DNA from: Cognatilysobacter segetis
Lineage (GTDB): Bacteria; Pseudomonadota; Gammaproteobacteria; Xanthomonadales; Xanthomonadaceae
Direction of reading: 5' to 3'
Length of the DNA: 33,396 bases
Assembly: GCF_004359965.1 (NCBI RefSeq)
Contig: NZ_SMRQ01000022.1
Coordinates: forward strand, 1-33,396
Both the position numbers and the translations under genes were made by a program. A model generated the notes under the pieces. It saw nothing but the letters and a program-made list of their open reading frames with translations. It was not told where the DNA came from and did not search any database. Positions 16,370 to 24,058 of this stretch are shown in pieces (positions within the stretch are counted from its first letter, which is position 1; every line of letters starts with the position of its first letter).

Positions 16370-16983
16370 TGCGCCTCCGTTACCTCGCGCTCGGCGACAG
16401 CTACACCTGCGGCGAAGGCGTCGAGGCCGGGCGTCGCTGGCCGGTGCAGCTGGCGCGCGCGCTGCGCGACGACGGCATCGACATCGCCGAGCCGCGCATC
16501 ATCGCCACCACCGGCTGGACCACCGACGAGCTCGCCGAGGGCATCGCCGCCGCGCAACCGCTGGGCCACTTCGATTTCGTGACGCTCGGCATCGGCGTCA
16601 ACGACCAGTACCGCGGGCACAGCGTCGCCGAGTACCGCGCGCAGCTGACCTCGCTGCTGGATACCGCGATCGCGCTCGCCGATGGCCGCGTCGAGCGGCT
16701 GATGATGCTGTCGATTCCCGACTGGGGCGTGACCCGTTTCGCCCGCGGGGAGGGCCGCGACGTGGGCCTCGTCGGCCGCGAGATCGACGCCTTCAACGCC
16801 GTTGCGCGCGCGATGTGCGAGGCGCGCCGCATCGCCTTCGTCGACATCACGCCCGCGAGCCGCGAGGACGGCGGCAGCGACGCGATGCTGGTGCACGACG
16901 GGCTGCATCCGTCGGGCGCGATGTACGAGCGCTGGGTGGACGTCGCGCTGCCGGTCGCGCATCGCCTGCTGGGCGACGCATGA
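16369..16983 (+). CDS. SGNH/GDSL hydrolase
   Basis: A 204-residue esterase/lipase-fold protein. Block I is LALGDSYTCGEG with nucleophile S11, block III is LGIGVNDQYRG (about residues 74-84), and block V is HDGLHPSG with D177 and H180 completing the triad. There is no signal peptide, so it is probably cytoplasmic. It overlaps the aminotransferase stop codon at its start and the ATG of the methyltransferase gene at its end (ATGA at 16980-16983), a tightly coupled operon. The substrate is unknown. The neighbouring envelope-polysaccharide deacetylase and the methyltransferase make an acyl or acetyl ester on a glycan or lipid plausible, but that is inference. Confidence 0.9.
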   Translation: MRLRYLALGDSYTCGEGVEAGRRWPVQLARALRDDGIDIAEPRIIATTGWTTDELAEGIAAAQPLGHFDFVTLGIGVNDQYRGHSVAEYRAQLTSLLDTAIALADGRVERLMMLSIPDWGVTRFARGEGRDVGLVGREIDAFNAVARAMCEARRIAFVDITPASREDGGSDAMLVHDGLHPSGAMYERWVDVALPVAHRLLGDA

Positions 16984-17670
16984 GCGTCGCCGCCGGACAG
17001 CCGCTCGACCGCGCCCGCGCGCGCGATCGCCCATGCGTTCCGCCCGGAATCGCGCGCCGGCAATCGCTGGAACTACTTCTATACGCGCGCCAAGCTGGCG
17101 AGCGATCCGCTGTACCCCGCGGTCGCGGACGCGCTGCGCGGCACGAGCGCGCCGGTGCTCGACCTCGGCTGCGGGCTCGGCCTGCTCGCGCACACGCTGC
17201 GCGAGGCGGGCATCGACCTGCCCTACCGGGGCGTGGACATCGACGCCGCGAAGATCGCGCACGCGCAGCGCATCGCGGCGCGCGCGGGGCTTCGCGACGT
17301 CGCGTTCGAGGCGATGGACCTGGGCCGCACGCTGCCGGAACACCGCGGCAGCGTCGCGCTGCTGGACGTGCTGCAGTACGTCGACACGCCGGCGCAGGTG
17401 CGCATCCTCGACGCGGCCTGCGCGATGGTCGCCCCCGGCGGCCGGCTCTTCATCCGCAGCGGCCTGGCCACGCCGGGCTGGCGCCCGCGGGTGAGCAAGG
17501 CCTTCGACACGCTGGCCGCGCATGCGGGCTGGATGTATTCGCCGCCCAAGCGCTATCCCGACGAGGCGCTGTTCCGCGACCGCCTCGATGCGGCGGGCCT
17601 GCGCTACGAGATCGCGCCGCTCAACGGCAACTCGCCGTTCAACAACTGGCGGATCGTCGCCGAGCGCTGA
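16980..17670 (+). pseudogene. Class I SAM-dependent methyltransferase, frame broken near the 5' end
   Basis: The expected start is the ATG at 16980, overlapping the previous stop codon and reading MSVAAGQPLDRARAR. From about 17026 onward the coding signal is in the next frame: AIAHAFRPESRAG, NRWNYFYTRAKLASDPLYPA, then motif I VLDLGCGLGLLA, motif II YRGVDIDAAKI and the late motif APGGRLFIRS, ending NNWRIVAER at 17670. That frame has no ATG, GTG or TTG before the GTG at 17155, which lies inside motif I. The break falls at a (CG)5 tract, 17016-17025; one more CG unit or two fewer would restore a full protein of about 230 residues. It may be a sequencing error, a recent mutation or slippage-controlled expression. 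The substrate is unknown. Confidence 0.8.
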
Positions 17671-17672
17671 GT

Positions 17673-18521
17673 TCAGTCGGCGAGCCGCGTCGCGGTCGTC
17701 GGCAAGTGCATCTCGCGCGACGGCGCGGGCACCGGCAGCACACAGCGGTAGCCCAGCTCATCGAACCGCTGCAGCAGCAGCGCGAGCGTTTCCAGGTTGT
17801 GGCCGTGCGCAGCGCCCTCGTGCGCAAGCACGATCGCGCCCGGTGCGAGCTGCCGCTCGACGCGGCGCAGCACGCGATGCGGATCGGCCACCGCCCCGTC
17901 GAACCCCCGCGCGCTCCATGCCACCCGCGCCAGGCCCAGTCGGTGCAGCGACGCGGCCACGAACGGATTGGCCATGCCGACCACAGCGCGGAACCACACC
18001 GGCGCGACCCCCGCGATCTCCGTCAGGCTCGCCTGCGCGCGCTCGATCTCGCGCCGCATCGCGCGCGGCCCGAGCGCCCAGAAGCGGTGCGTGGGATGCG
18101 AATCGCTGTGGTTGCCGATGCCGTGGCCGCGGCGGACGATCTCGCGCACGTGGTCGGGATAGCGGCGGGCGCGCGCGCCCACCAGGAAGAAGGTCGCTTT
18201 CGCGGCATGCGCATCGAGCAGGTCGAGCACGGCCGGCGTCTCGGCGGACGGGCCGTCGTCGATCGTGAGCCAGAGCACACGCTCGTCGGTGTCCAGCCGG
18301 GTCAGCGCCGGGCCGAACAGCCGCGATGCGGGGCGCAGCGTGCCCCAGACGATCGCGAGATGGGTGCCGACCAGCATCGGCACGGCCCAGGGCCAGCCGC
18401 GACGGAACCCGTAATGCCACCACAGCCCCAGCACGAGCACGTGCAGCACCAGCACCACGGCCCACCCGAGGCGGGGATGGCGCGGCGGCCGGTGGTGCGC
18501 GATCGGGCCCGAGGGGTTCAT
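17673..18521 (-). CDS. Membrane-anchored polysaccharide deacetylase (NodB/CE4 domain)
   Basis: A 282-residue protein with one or two N-terminal membrane helices (about 19-37 and 44-60), followed by a NodB-homology domain (about 80-255) facing the periplasm. The CE4 motif 1 TIDDG is at 86-90 with the catalytic/metal aspartates D88 and D89; motif 2 HSDSH is at 138-142, supplying the two metal histidines. Later motifs include the FDGAVAD segment and VLAHEG. It probably removes N- or O-acetyl groups from a cell-surface glycan. It is convergent with the methyltransferase (two bases between stops) and lies downstream of the TonB receptor, from which a strong terminator separates it. The start ATG at 18521 is preceded by purine-poor sequence on the minus strand, so translation may be weak. 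Confidence 0.9.
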   Translation of the reverse strand: MNPSGPIAHHRPPRHPRLGWAVVLVLHVLVLGLWWHYGFRRGWPWAVPMLVGTHLAIVWGTLRPASRLFGPALTRLDTDERVLWLTIDDGPSAETPAVLDLLDAHAAKATFFLVGARARRYPDHVREIVRRGHGIGNHSDSHPTHRFWALGPRAMRREIERAQASLTEIAGVAPVWFRAVVGMANPFVAASLHRLGLARVAWSARGFDGAVADPHRVLRRVERQLAPGAIVLAHEGAAHGHNLETLALLLQRFDELGYRCVLPVPAPSREMHLPTTATRLAD

Positions 18522-18547
18522 GCGGCGGAGCCTAACCGAAGCCGCGC

Positions 18548-18574
18548 AAAAAAAACGGCCCCTTGCGGGGCCGT
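18548..18574 (-). terminator. Rho-independent terminator of the TonB receptor gene
   Basis: An 8-bp GC-rich stem ACGGCCCC/GGGGCCGT with loop TTGC (18555-18574) is followed on the minus strand by eight consecutive T (A-run 18548-18555 on the plus strand). It lies 35 bases after the receptor stop codon. This is a textbook intrinsic terminator. Confidence 0.9.
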
Positions 18575-18608
18575 GAGAGAAGGGAATGCTACCGCTGTGC
18601 AGCGTCGA

Positions 18609-21600
18609 TCAGAAACGCTGGGTGTACTTCATGTAGAGGAAGCGGCCGATGTCGAAGCCGCCGTAGTAGGAGACGTTCGCGCTGGGCTGCGTGTACATCA
18701 CCGGGCCGACGTGGTTGAACACGTTGTTGGCGCCGATGGCGACGGTCGCCTTCCACGGCGCTTCCCAGCGCAGCTGGACGTCGTGGAACGTGTTGGCACC
18801 GACCACGTGGCGACGGCTGATCGAGCTGGCCGGCGTCGAGGTGCCCGGCACGTAGGCGCCGGTCGGCGCGTAGGTGATCTCCTCGCACTCCAGGTTCGGC
18901 TCGGTCGAGCCGGGGACGAAGTACGTGCAGCCTTCCTTCATGGACGAGTAGTAGCGCGCGGTCCAGGTGGCACCGAACGCCCCCATCTCCCACGTGGTGT
19001 TCAGCGTGGAGCGCACGCGGAAGAAGTTGGCGAAGCCGATCGAGGACAGCGGATAGCGCGGATCGTTCGTCGCGACGGTGATGTCCTTCGACGTGTACGT
19101 CGAGTTCGACACGATGTTGAACGTGCCGAAGTTCTCCGTCCGGAGGCGGTAGGACATGTCGACGTCCCAACCCTCGACCTTGCGATAACCCGCATTGCGG
19201 CTGCCGAAGGAGAGGAAGTTGACGTAGCCCTGGGCCGGGTCACGCGTGAACAGCTGCGGCGAACAGCGGCTGGCGATGCCCTGGATGTAGCAGTCGCTCA
19301 GGATCTGGTTCGGGCTGTCGGCGACGATCGTGTCCTTGATGCGGATCTTCCACCAGTCCACCGCCATGTTGAAGCCTTCGAGGAAGCTCGGGCTCCAGAC
19401 CGCACCGATGGTCTGGGACTTCGAGATTTCCGGCGTCAAGGTCGGGTTGGAACCGGACTTGAAGGCGACGGGCGTCTGCGCGTTGGGCGCGCCGACCGGG
19501 GTGAAGCCCTGGCCCAGCTGGCGATAGGTCCCGGCCAGCGAGCCGAGCGCGCCGTTGCCGCCGACGCCGTTGGTGCAGTTGGTCCGCGTCGCCGGGTTGG
19601 AACGCGAGTCACCGAAGACGACGTCGCACGGGTCGGTGAAGAAGGAGAACGTGTCCGACGAACCGCCGTAGAGGTCGGCGATGGTCGGCGCACGGAAGCC
19701 GTCGGCGACCGTGCCGCGCACCATCAGCTGGTCGAACGGCTTCCACTTCAGCGAGAACTTGTTGTTGACCGTGTCGCCGAAGGTGTCGTAGTCGGAGTAG
19801 CGGCTGGCGATGTTCAGCGTGAGCTGGCGCGCGAACGGAATCTCCGCCAGCAGCGGGATCTCGACTTCCGCGTAGACCTCGTCGACGCTGTACTGGCCGC
19901 GGGTCGGGCCCGAGGACAGGTTGGTCGAGCCGCCGGTCACCGCGAGCGCATCGGGAACGAACTTGCCGCTTTCCTTGCGGTGCTCGACGCCCGCCGCCAT
20001 GCCGAGCGCGCCGGCGGGCAGGTCGAACAGCGAACCCGCGATGTTCGCCGAGTACACCACCGTGTCGGTCTGGCCGGTCGCATGCTCGTTCTGGAAGAGG
20101 AAGTTCTGCAGCGCGGTGTTGCCGGTCAGGCCGCCGGCACGCGTGTCGCCGTACGGCAGGAACGGATTGAACGGCACGCAGCTGGAAAGCGAGATCGGGG
20201 CGGCGGCCGTACCGCACTGGACCTGCCCTCCGCCGTTGAGGAACGAAGGCCCGACCGCCGCGCGCAGGTTCGCGAGGTTGACGTTGCCGAACGTGTCCTG
20301 GATCAGGCGGTTGTCGTTGTTGAGGTAGTTGACGTCCCAGTCGAAGGTGCGACCGAACGCGTCGAACGAGCCTTCGAATGCACCGACGAAGCGATGCGTC
20401 GTCAGGTCGGCGGTCGTCGTGCGCGGCACGTCCCACGTACGCCGCCACCAGTTGCTGATCGTCGCGCCGGTCGGGTTGAAGTAGCTCTGGGCCGACATCG
20501 GCGTCGCGAACGACGCCGCCTGCACCGGGTAGCCCGCGACCTGGCGCTCGCTGGAGCGGAAGCTGTAGAGCAGTTCGGCGCGGAAGCGGACGTTGTCGGT
20601 GATGTCGTACGTGCCGTTGGCGAACAGCGAACGACGGTCCAGCGGCGTGCGCAGGTCGGTCTGCTCGAGCGTGTTCGTCTTGTGCAGCGTGGAGCCCGGC
20701 GCGCAGCCCGTCGTGGCGGTCGCGCCTACGCAGGTACCGGTATTGGTGTTCTGGGCGACGTAGTCGGCGCGGTTACGCGGGTCGCCGCCGGGTCGCAGGA
20801 CCACGCGGGTGCCCGTGGGCACGCCGGGGATCGACGTCGTGCCGGTGGTGGTGAAGCCACCGAACTGGCCCACGGTCGTCCATCCGTCGGTGGCATGCGC
20901 CTCGCCGCGCGGGTACGCGCTGTACGGGCGCGCGGAGGCCGCGACGCGGTCTTCCTTGGCCCATTCCGCGCCCACGACCACCGAGCCGCGGTCGCCGCCG
21001 AAGCCCATCACGAAGTCGCCCTTGGTGATCGCGCCGTCGCCTTCGCTGTACTGGCCGTAGTAGACGCTGCCGGCCGCGCCTTCATAGTTCGTGCGGGTGA
21101 TGATGTTGATGACGCCCGCGATGGCGTCGGAGCCGTAGATCGAGGACGCGCCGTCCTTCAGCACCTCGACGCGCTCCACCGCGACCGCGGGGATCGTCGA
21201 CACGTCGGCGAGGCCGGACGTGCTGACGCCCAGGCGTCGACCGTTTACCAGCACCAGCGTGCGCTGCGCCCCGAGGTTGCGCATGCTGATGAAGGTGCCG
21301 CCGGCGTTCTCGCCGGCCGACAGCGGGGCGGCGCGGCTGATCGGCGGCGCGCCCATGGTGCTGATGTTCTGCAGGATGTCGGAGACCGACTGGAAGCCCT
21401 GCTTCTCGATGTCCTGCCGGGTCAGCATGAGCACGGGCTGCGCCGTCTCCTTGTCGACCTGGCGGATGCGCGAACCGGTGACGGTCACGCGGTCGAGGGT
21501 CTTGGCCTCGTCCTGCGCCGGTTCCTGTGCCGCGGCAGCCATGCTGCTTACCGCGGCGCCTGCGCCCAGCACGAGGCTGATCGCGTCCCGCAACGTTGAT

Positions 21601-21614
21601 CGCTTCAAACGCAT
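18609..21614 (-). CDS. TonB-dependent outer-membrane receptor
   Basis: A 1001-residue outer-membrane transporter powered by TonB-ExbBD. A signal peptide occupies residues 1-30 (ending MAAAAQ). The TonB-box region near DRVTVTGSRI (41-50) leads into the plug domain (about 55-170), with the conserved LVLVNGRRLG and VERVEVLKDGASSIYGSDAI. The remaining 800 residues form the beta-barrel, ending in the terminal aromatic signal YTQRF used by the Bam complex. Extracellular loops contain paired cysteines, as in the large receptors of Xanthomonadales. The ATG at 21614 is chosen because CAGGGGAG lies just upstream of it. The substrate cannot be told from sequence; no degradative enzyme or sensor of a particular nutrient is adjacent. 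Confidence 0.95.
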   Translation of the reverse strand: MRLKRSTLRDAISLVLGAGAAVSSMAAAAQEPAQDEAKTLDRVTVTGSRIRQVDKETAQPVLMLTRQDIEKQGFQSVSDILQNISTMGAPPISRAAPLSAGENAGGTFISMRNLGAQRTLVLVNGRRLGVSTSGLADVSTIPAVAVERVEVLKDGASSIYGSDAIAGVINIITRTNYEGAAGSVYYGQYSEGDGAITKGDFVMGFGGDRGSVVVGAEWAKEDRVAASARPYSAYPRGEAHATDGWTTVGQFGGFTTTGTTSIPGVPTGTRVVLRPGGDPRNRADYVAQNTNTGTCVGATATTGCAPGSTLHKTNTLEQTDLRTPLDRRSLFANGTYDITDNVRFRAELLYSFRSSERQVAGYPVQAASFATPMSAQSYFNPTGATISNWWRRTWDVPRTTTADLTTHRFVGAFEGSFDAFGRTFDWDVNYLNNDNRLIQDTFGNVNLANLRAAVGPSFLNGGGQVQCGTAAAPISLSSCVPFNPFLPYGDTRAGGLTGNTALQNFLFQNEHATGQTDTVVYSANIAGSLFDLPAGALGMAAGVEHRKESGKFVPDALAVTGGSTNLSSGPTRGQYSVDEVYAEVEIPLLAEIPFARQLTLNIASRYSDYDTFGDTVNNKFSLKWKPFDQLMVRGTVADGFRAPTIADLYGGSSDTFSFFTDPCDVVFGDSRSNPATRTNCTNGVGGNGALGSLAGTYRQLGQGFTPVGAPNAQTPVAFKSGSNPTLTPEISKSQTIGAVWSPSFLEGFNMAVDWWKIRIKDTIVADSPNQILSDCYIQGIASRCSPQLFTRDPAQGYVNFLSFGSRNAGYRKVEGWDVDMSYRLRTENFGTFNIVSNSTYTSKDITVATNDPRYPLSSIGFANFFRVRSTLNTTWEMGAFGATWTARYYSSMKEGCTYFVPGSTEPNLECEEITYAPTGAYVPGTSTPASSISRRHVVGANTFHDVQLRWEAPWKATVAIGANNVFNHVGPVMYTQPSANVSYYGGFDIGRFLYMKYTQRF

Positions 21615-21664
21615 GTGAATCTCCCCTGAGTATGTGGTCCCGGCCCCAACCGAATGACACTTGA

Positions 21665-21721
21665 CACAGCCTTCACAGAAGCTGTGGTCGGCATCTATAC
21701 ACACTTTCCGCAGAAATTAAA
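21665..21721 (-). promoter_or_regulatory. Probable promoter and leader hairpin of the TonB receptor gene
   Basis: On the minus strand TTTAAT (21721-21716) and TATAGA (21699-21694) are spaced 16 bases apart. Just downstream is a hairpin CACAG-c-CTTC / GAAG-CTGTG (21665-21686), located where the transcript or an operator would begin. The gene then has an unusually long leader of about 75 bases before the ATG at 21614. The promoter call is moderate; the hairpin is directly visible. Confidence 0.4.
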
Positions 21722-21811
21722 GTCCCGTTAACCTGCGCCTGCGTACCGAGTCGGGAGCCCGGTGCGCGCACCCCGGTAAACTGCAATCCCCTGCCTCCGG
21801 TGTTGAAGTCC

Positions 21812-22738
21812 ATGTCTCTCGAACCCGCGCTGCGCGCCCGCATCGATTCGCTGCTGCAGAGCAACCGCGTCGTCCTGTTCATGAAGGGCGATCCGTCCAT
21901 GCCGCAGTGCGGCTTTTCGGCCAAGGCGGTGGGCGTGCTCGGCGGCCTCGGCATTCCCTACGCGCACGTCAACGTGCTCGCCGACCCCGAGATCCGCGAA
22001 GGCATTAAGGCCTACGGCGACTGGCCGACGATCCCGCAGCTCTACGTCGACGGCGAGCTGGTCGGCGGCAGCGACATCGTCGTGCAGATGGCGAACTCCG
22101 GCGAGCTGCACCAGCTGCTCGGCGTGCAGGCGCCCGACCGCACGCCGCCGTCGATCGAGATCACCCCGGCCGCCGCGCAGATGCTGCGCGAGGCGATCGC
22201 GGGCGCCGGTCCCGGCTACGCGCTGCAGGTGGCGGTGGACGCCGACCAGCGCGCGCAGCTCCAGCTCGGCCCGATCGATCCGCAGGCCATCGCCACCGAG
22301 GTCGAGGGCATCCGCGCGCAGTTCGACCTCGCCAGTGCGCCGCGCGCGAACGGCCTGCGCATCGACTGGGTCGACGACGAGCGCGGCCGCGGGCTGGTGG
22401 TGGAGAACCCGAACGCGAAGACGGTGAAGCCGATCAGCGCCGCCGACGCCGCGCGCAGGCTCGCCGACGGCGCGCTGACGCTGGTCGACGTGCGCCCGGC
22501 CGAGGAGCGTGCGATCGCCTCGGTGCGCGTGGCGTTCTCGGTGCTCGACGGCGACGCCGCGGCCGAAGTCGAGGCGATGCCGAAGGACACGCCGCTCGCC
22601 TTCATGTGCCACCACGGCCGTCGCAGTGCCGACGCCGCCGCGCACTTCCGCCGGCTCGGCTTCACCGACGTGTACAACGTCGAGGGCGGCATCGATGCCT
22701 GGTCGCAGCAGGTGGACGCGGCGGTGCCGCGCTACTGA
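21812..22738 (+). CDS. Monothiol glutaredoxin (CGFS) - A-type-carrier-like - rhodanese fusion protein
   Basis: A 308-residue cytoplasmic protein with three parts. Residues 1-107 are a Grx4/GrxD-type monothiol glutaredoxin with C33 in PQCGFSAKAV and the glutathione-binding WPTIPQLYVDGELVGGSD; such proteins bind and pass on [2Fe-2S] clusters. Residues about 112-203 resemble the IscA/HesB fold (ITPAAAQMLREAIAG at the start, IDWVDDERGRGLVVENPNA at the end), but all three cluster-binding cysteines are missing. Residues about 205-305 are a rhodanese domain with active-site C266 in FMCHHGRRS. The combination suggests iron-sulfur or sulfur-transfer work. A GTG at 21800 is an alternative start; the ATG at 21812 is preferred because it gives the usual N-terminus. 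It is transcribed divergently from the TonB receptor gene. Confidence 0.9.
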   Translation: MSLEPALRARIDSLLQSNRVVLFMKGDPSMPQCGFSAKAVGVLGGLGIPYAHVNVLADPEIREGIKAYGDWPTIPQLYVDGELVGGSDIVVQMANSGELHQLLGVQAPDRTPPSIEITPAAAQMLREAIAGAGPGYALQVAVDADQRAQLQLGPIDPQAIATEVEGIRAQFDLASAPRANGLRIDWVDDERGRGLVVENPNAKTVKPISAADAARRLADGALTLVDVRPAEERAIASVRVAFSVLDGDAAAEVEAMPKDTPLAFMCHHGRRSADAAAHFRRLGFTDVYNVEGGIDAWSQQVDAAVPRY

Positions 22739-22758
22739 GGCGCGCTCCCCGTCGTGCA

Positions 22759-22785
22759 GGAAACGGCCGCGTCGCGGCCGTTTCC
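22759..22785. terminator. Terminator hairpin between the glutaredoxin and DUF924 genes
   Basis: Stem GGAAACGGCCG/CGGCCGTTTCC (22759-22769/22775-22785), 11 bp with a five-base loop, is followed on the plus strand by GTTTG. It lies between convergent genes and probably serves the glutaredoxin gene. Confidence 0.65.
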
Positions 22786-22795
22786 GTTTGCGGCG

Positions 22796-23347
22796 CTAGC
22801 CCGCGAAGCCGCCTTCGTCGAGGAAGTCCCATTCGGCCTCCGTCGTCGTGCGGCCGAGCGCGGCGTTGCGATGCGGGAACCGGCCGAAGCGCGCGATGAT
22901 GTCCAGGTGCAGCTTCGCCCAGCGATCGGCATCCGGTGCATGCAGGCGCTCGCGGTGCAGCGCGAGCGAGCGCTGCTGGTCCTCGAGCGCTTCGGAATGC
23001 TCGAACGGCAGGTAGAAGAAGATCCGCAGGGGCTCGTCGGTGAGCAGGTCCAAGCCGGCGTCGACCGCCTCCGTCGCGATGGACTTCGCCAGCGGATCGG
23101 TGGCCCAGGCGTGCGCATTGCCACGGAACGCGTTGCGCGGGATCTGGTCGAGCAGGAGCACCAGCGCGAGCGCGCCGGTGGGATCGGTGCGCCAGTCGTC
23201 CAGCAGCCGCGTCGCCGCGGCGAGGTGCAGGCCCAGCAGCCCGCGGCATCGCGCATCGAAATCGTCGTCGCGCGCGAACCATTTCGCCGGGCCCGCTTCG
23301 CGCCAGAACGCGACGACGTCGGCGGCGGTGGTGATCGCATCGGTCAT
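22796..23347 (-). CDS. DUF924 family protein
   Basis: A 183-residue soluble all-alpha protein of the DUF924 (TPR-like) family, function unknown. Family marks are the N-terminal VVAFWREAGPAKWFARDDDF, the core LVLLLDQIPRNAFRGNAHAW (about residues 61-80), IFFYLPFEHSEALEDQQRSL (about 109-128) and the RFGRFPHRNAALGR segment near the C-terminus. Length is normal for the family. The start ATG at 23347 is the only one giving the conserved N-terminus. It lies 61 bases downstream of the LprI-like gene on the same strand and may be cotranscribed with it, with no functional link that I can see. Confidence 0.9.
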   Translation of the reverse strand: MTDAITTAADVVAFWREAGPAKWFARDDDFDARCRGLLGLHLAAATRLLDDWRTDPTGALALVLLLDQIPRNAFRGNAHAWATDPLAKSIATEAVDAGLDLLTDEPLRIFFYLPFEHSEALEDQQRSLALHRERLHAPDADRWAKLHLDIIARFGRFPHRNAALGRTTTEAEWDFLDEGGFAG

Positions 23348-23408
23348 GGCGTTCGTCCTCGGCAGTGGCGCCGACGATAGCGCGCGCGACGTGATGCGCG
23401 CCGCGGCG

Positions 23409-23966
23409 TCACGCGCCGAGCTGCGTCTCCAGCTCGGCGATCCACGCGGCGGTCAGGCTCTCCAGCGTGACCGCCTGGATCAGGGCGCGGATCGGGCCGC
23501 GTGCGTAGGACTGCGCGATGAACAAGGCATGGCGATCGCGGAAGGCGAGCCAGGCATGGTGCGTGCGGTCGAATGCGGCCTGCCCTTCGCCGTCGAGCTG
23601 CGCGCGCAGCCGTGCGACCACGCGTCGCAACCGGGCGTCGGCGTACAGGAGGCGCTCGCGGGCCTGTGCCGTGAACTCGTCGTCCTGCAGCACTTCGACC
23701 GCGCCGCGCTCGACCACTTCCTCGGCGCGCGCGAGCCAGCCGTCCGCGATCTCCACCGCGGTCTGCGCCTTGCCGACGAGGCCGCTCTCGAAGCGCTGCA
23801 GGTCGCCGAGGCTGGTCTGCGCGCCTTCGAGGCCCTGCTTGAGCGCGAGCAGTTTCTGGTTGCGCTCGATGGCATCCGTGGTGCGCCGCCCTTCCACGCG
23901 GCGCTGCACAAAATAGAAGGCCCACGTCAGCGCCGCGCCGAGGACCACCAGGAAGGCCTGTTCCAT
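23409..23966 (-). CDS. Membrane-anchored LprI/DUF1311-like protein
   Basis: A 185-residue protein with one N-terminal membrane helix (about 3-21, AFLVVLGAALTWAFYFV), a charged helical and probably coiled-coil middle (about 25-110), and a C-terminal segment resembling the LprI/DUF1311 domain (about 115-182; HAWLAFRDRHALF, then ESLTAAWIAEL). Members of that domain family are usually secreted and rich in conserved cysteines, and one (LprI) inhibits lysozyme. Here no cysteine is present, so the domain must be held together differently or the resemblance is remote. It ends 61 bases before the DUF924 gene and starts 92 bases after the AMP nucleosidase gene, behind a terminator. Confidence 0.7.
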   Translation of the reverse strand: MEQAFLVVLGAALTWAFYFVQRRVEGRRTTDAIERNQKLLALKQGLEGAQTSLGDLQRFESGLVGKAQTAVEIADGWLARAEEVVERGAVEVLQDDEFTAQARERLLYADARLRRVVARLRAQLDGEGQAAFDRTHHAWLAFRDRHALFIAQSYARGPIRALIQAVTLESLTAAWIAELETQLGA

Positions 23967-24030
23967 GTCCCGCTCCTGTCTGGTGTGACAGTCTGCGGGC
24001 GCGGTATCTCAGGGTTCGCGACGTGGAAAA

Positions 24031-24051
24031 CCGCCCGTCGGGCACGGGCGG
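24031..24051 (-). terminator. Intrinsic terminator of the AMP nucleosidase gene
   Basis: Stem CCGCCCGT/ACGGGCGG (24031-24038/24044-24051) with a five-base loop. Read on the minus strand it is followed by TTTTCC, and it begins seven bases after the stop codon of the AMP nucleosidase gene. Confidence 0.8.
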
Positions 24052-24058
24052 CGCGCGT

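Noticed and set aside
16815-21599. 1594-codon open frame on the plus strand spanning the methyltransferase, deacetylase and TonB receptor
   Set aside because: It crosses several real genes on both strands, and its sequence is low-complexity Arg/Ala/Val. Stop codons are rare in GC-rich antisense frames.
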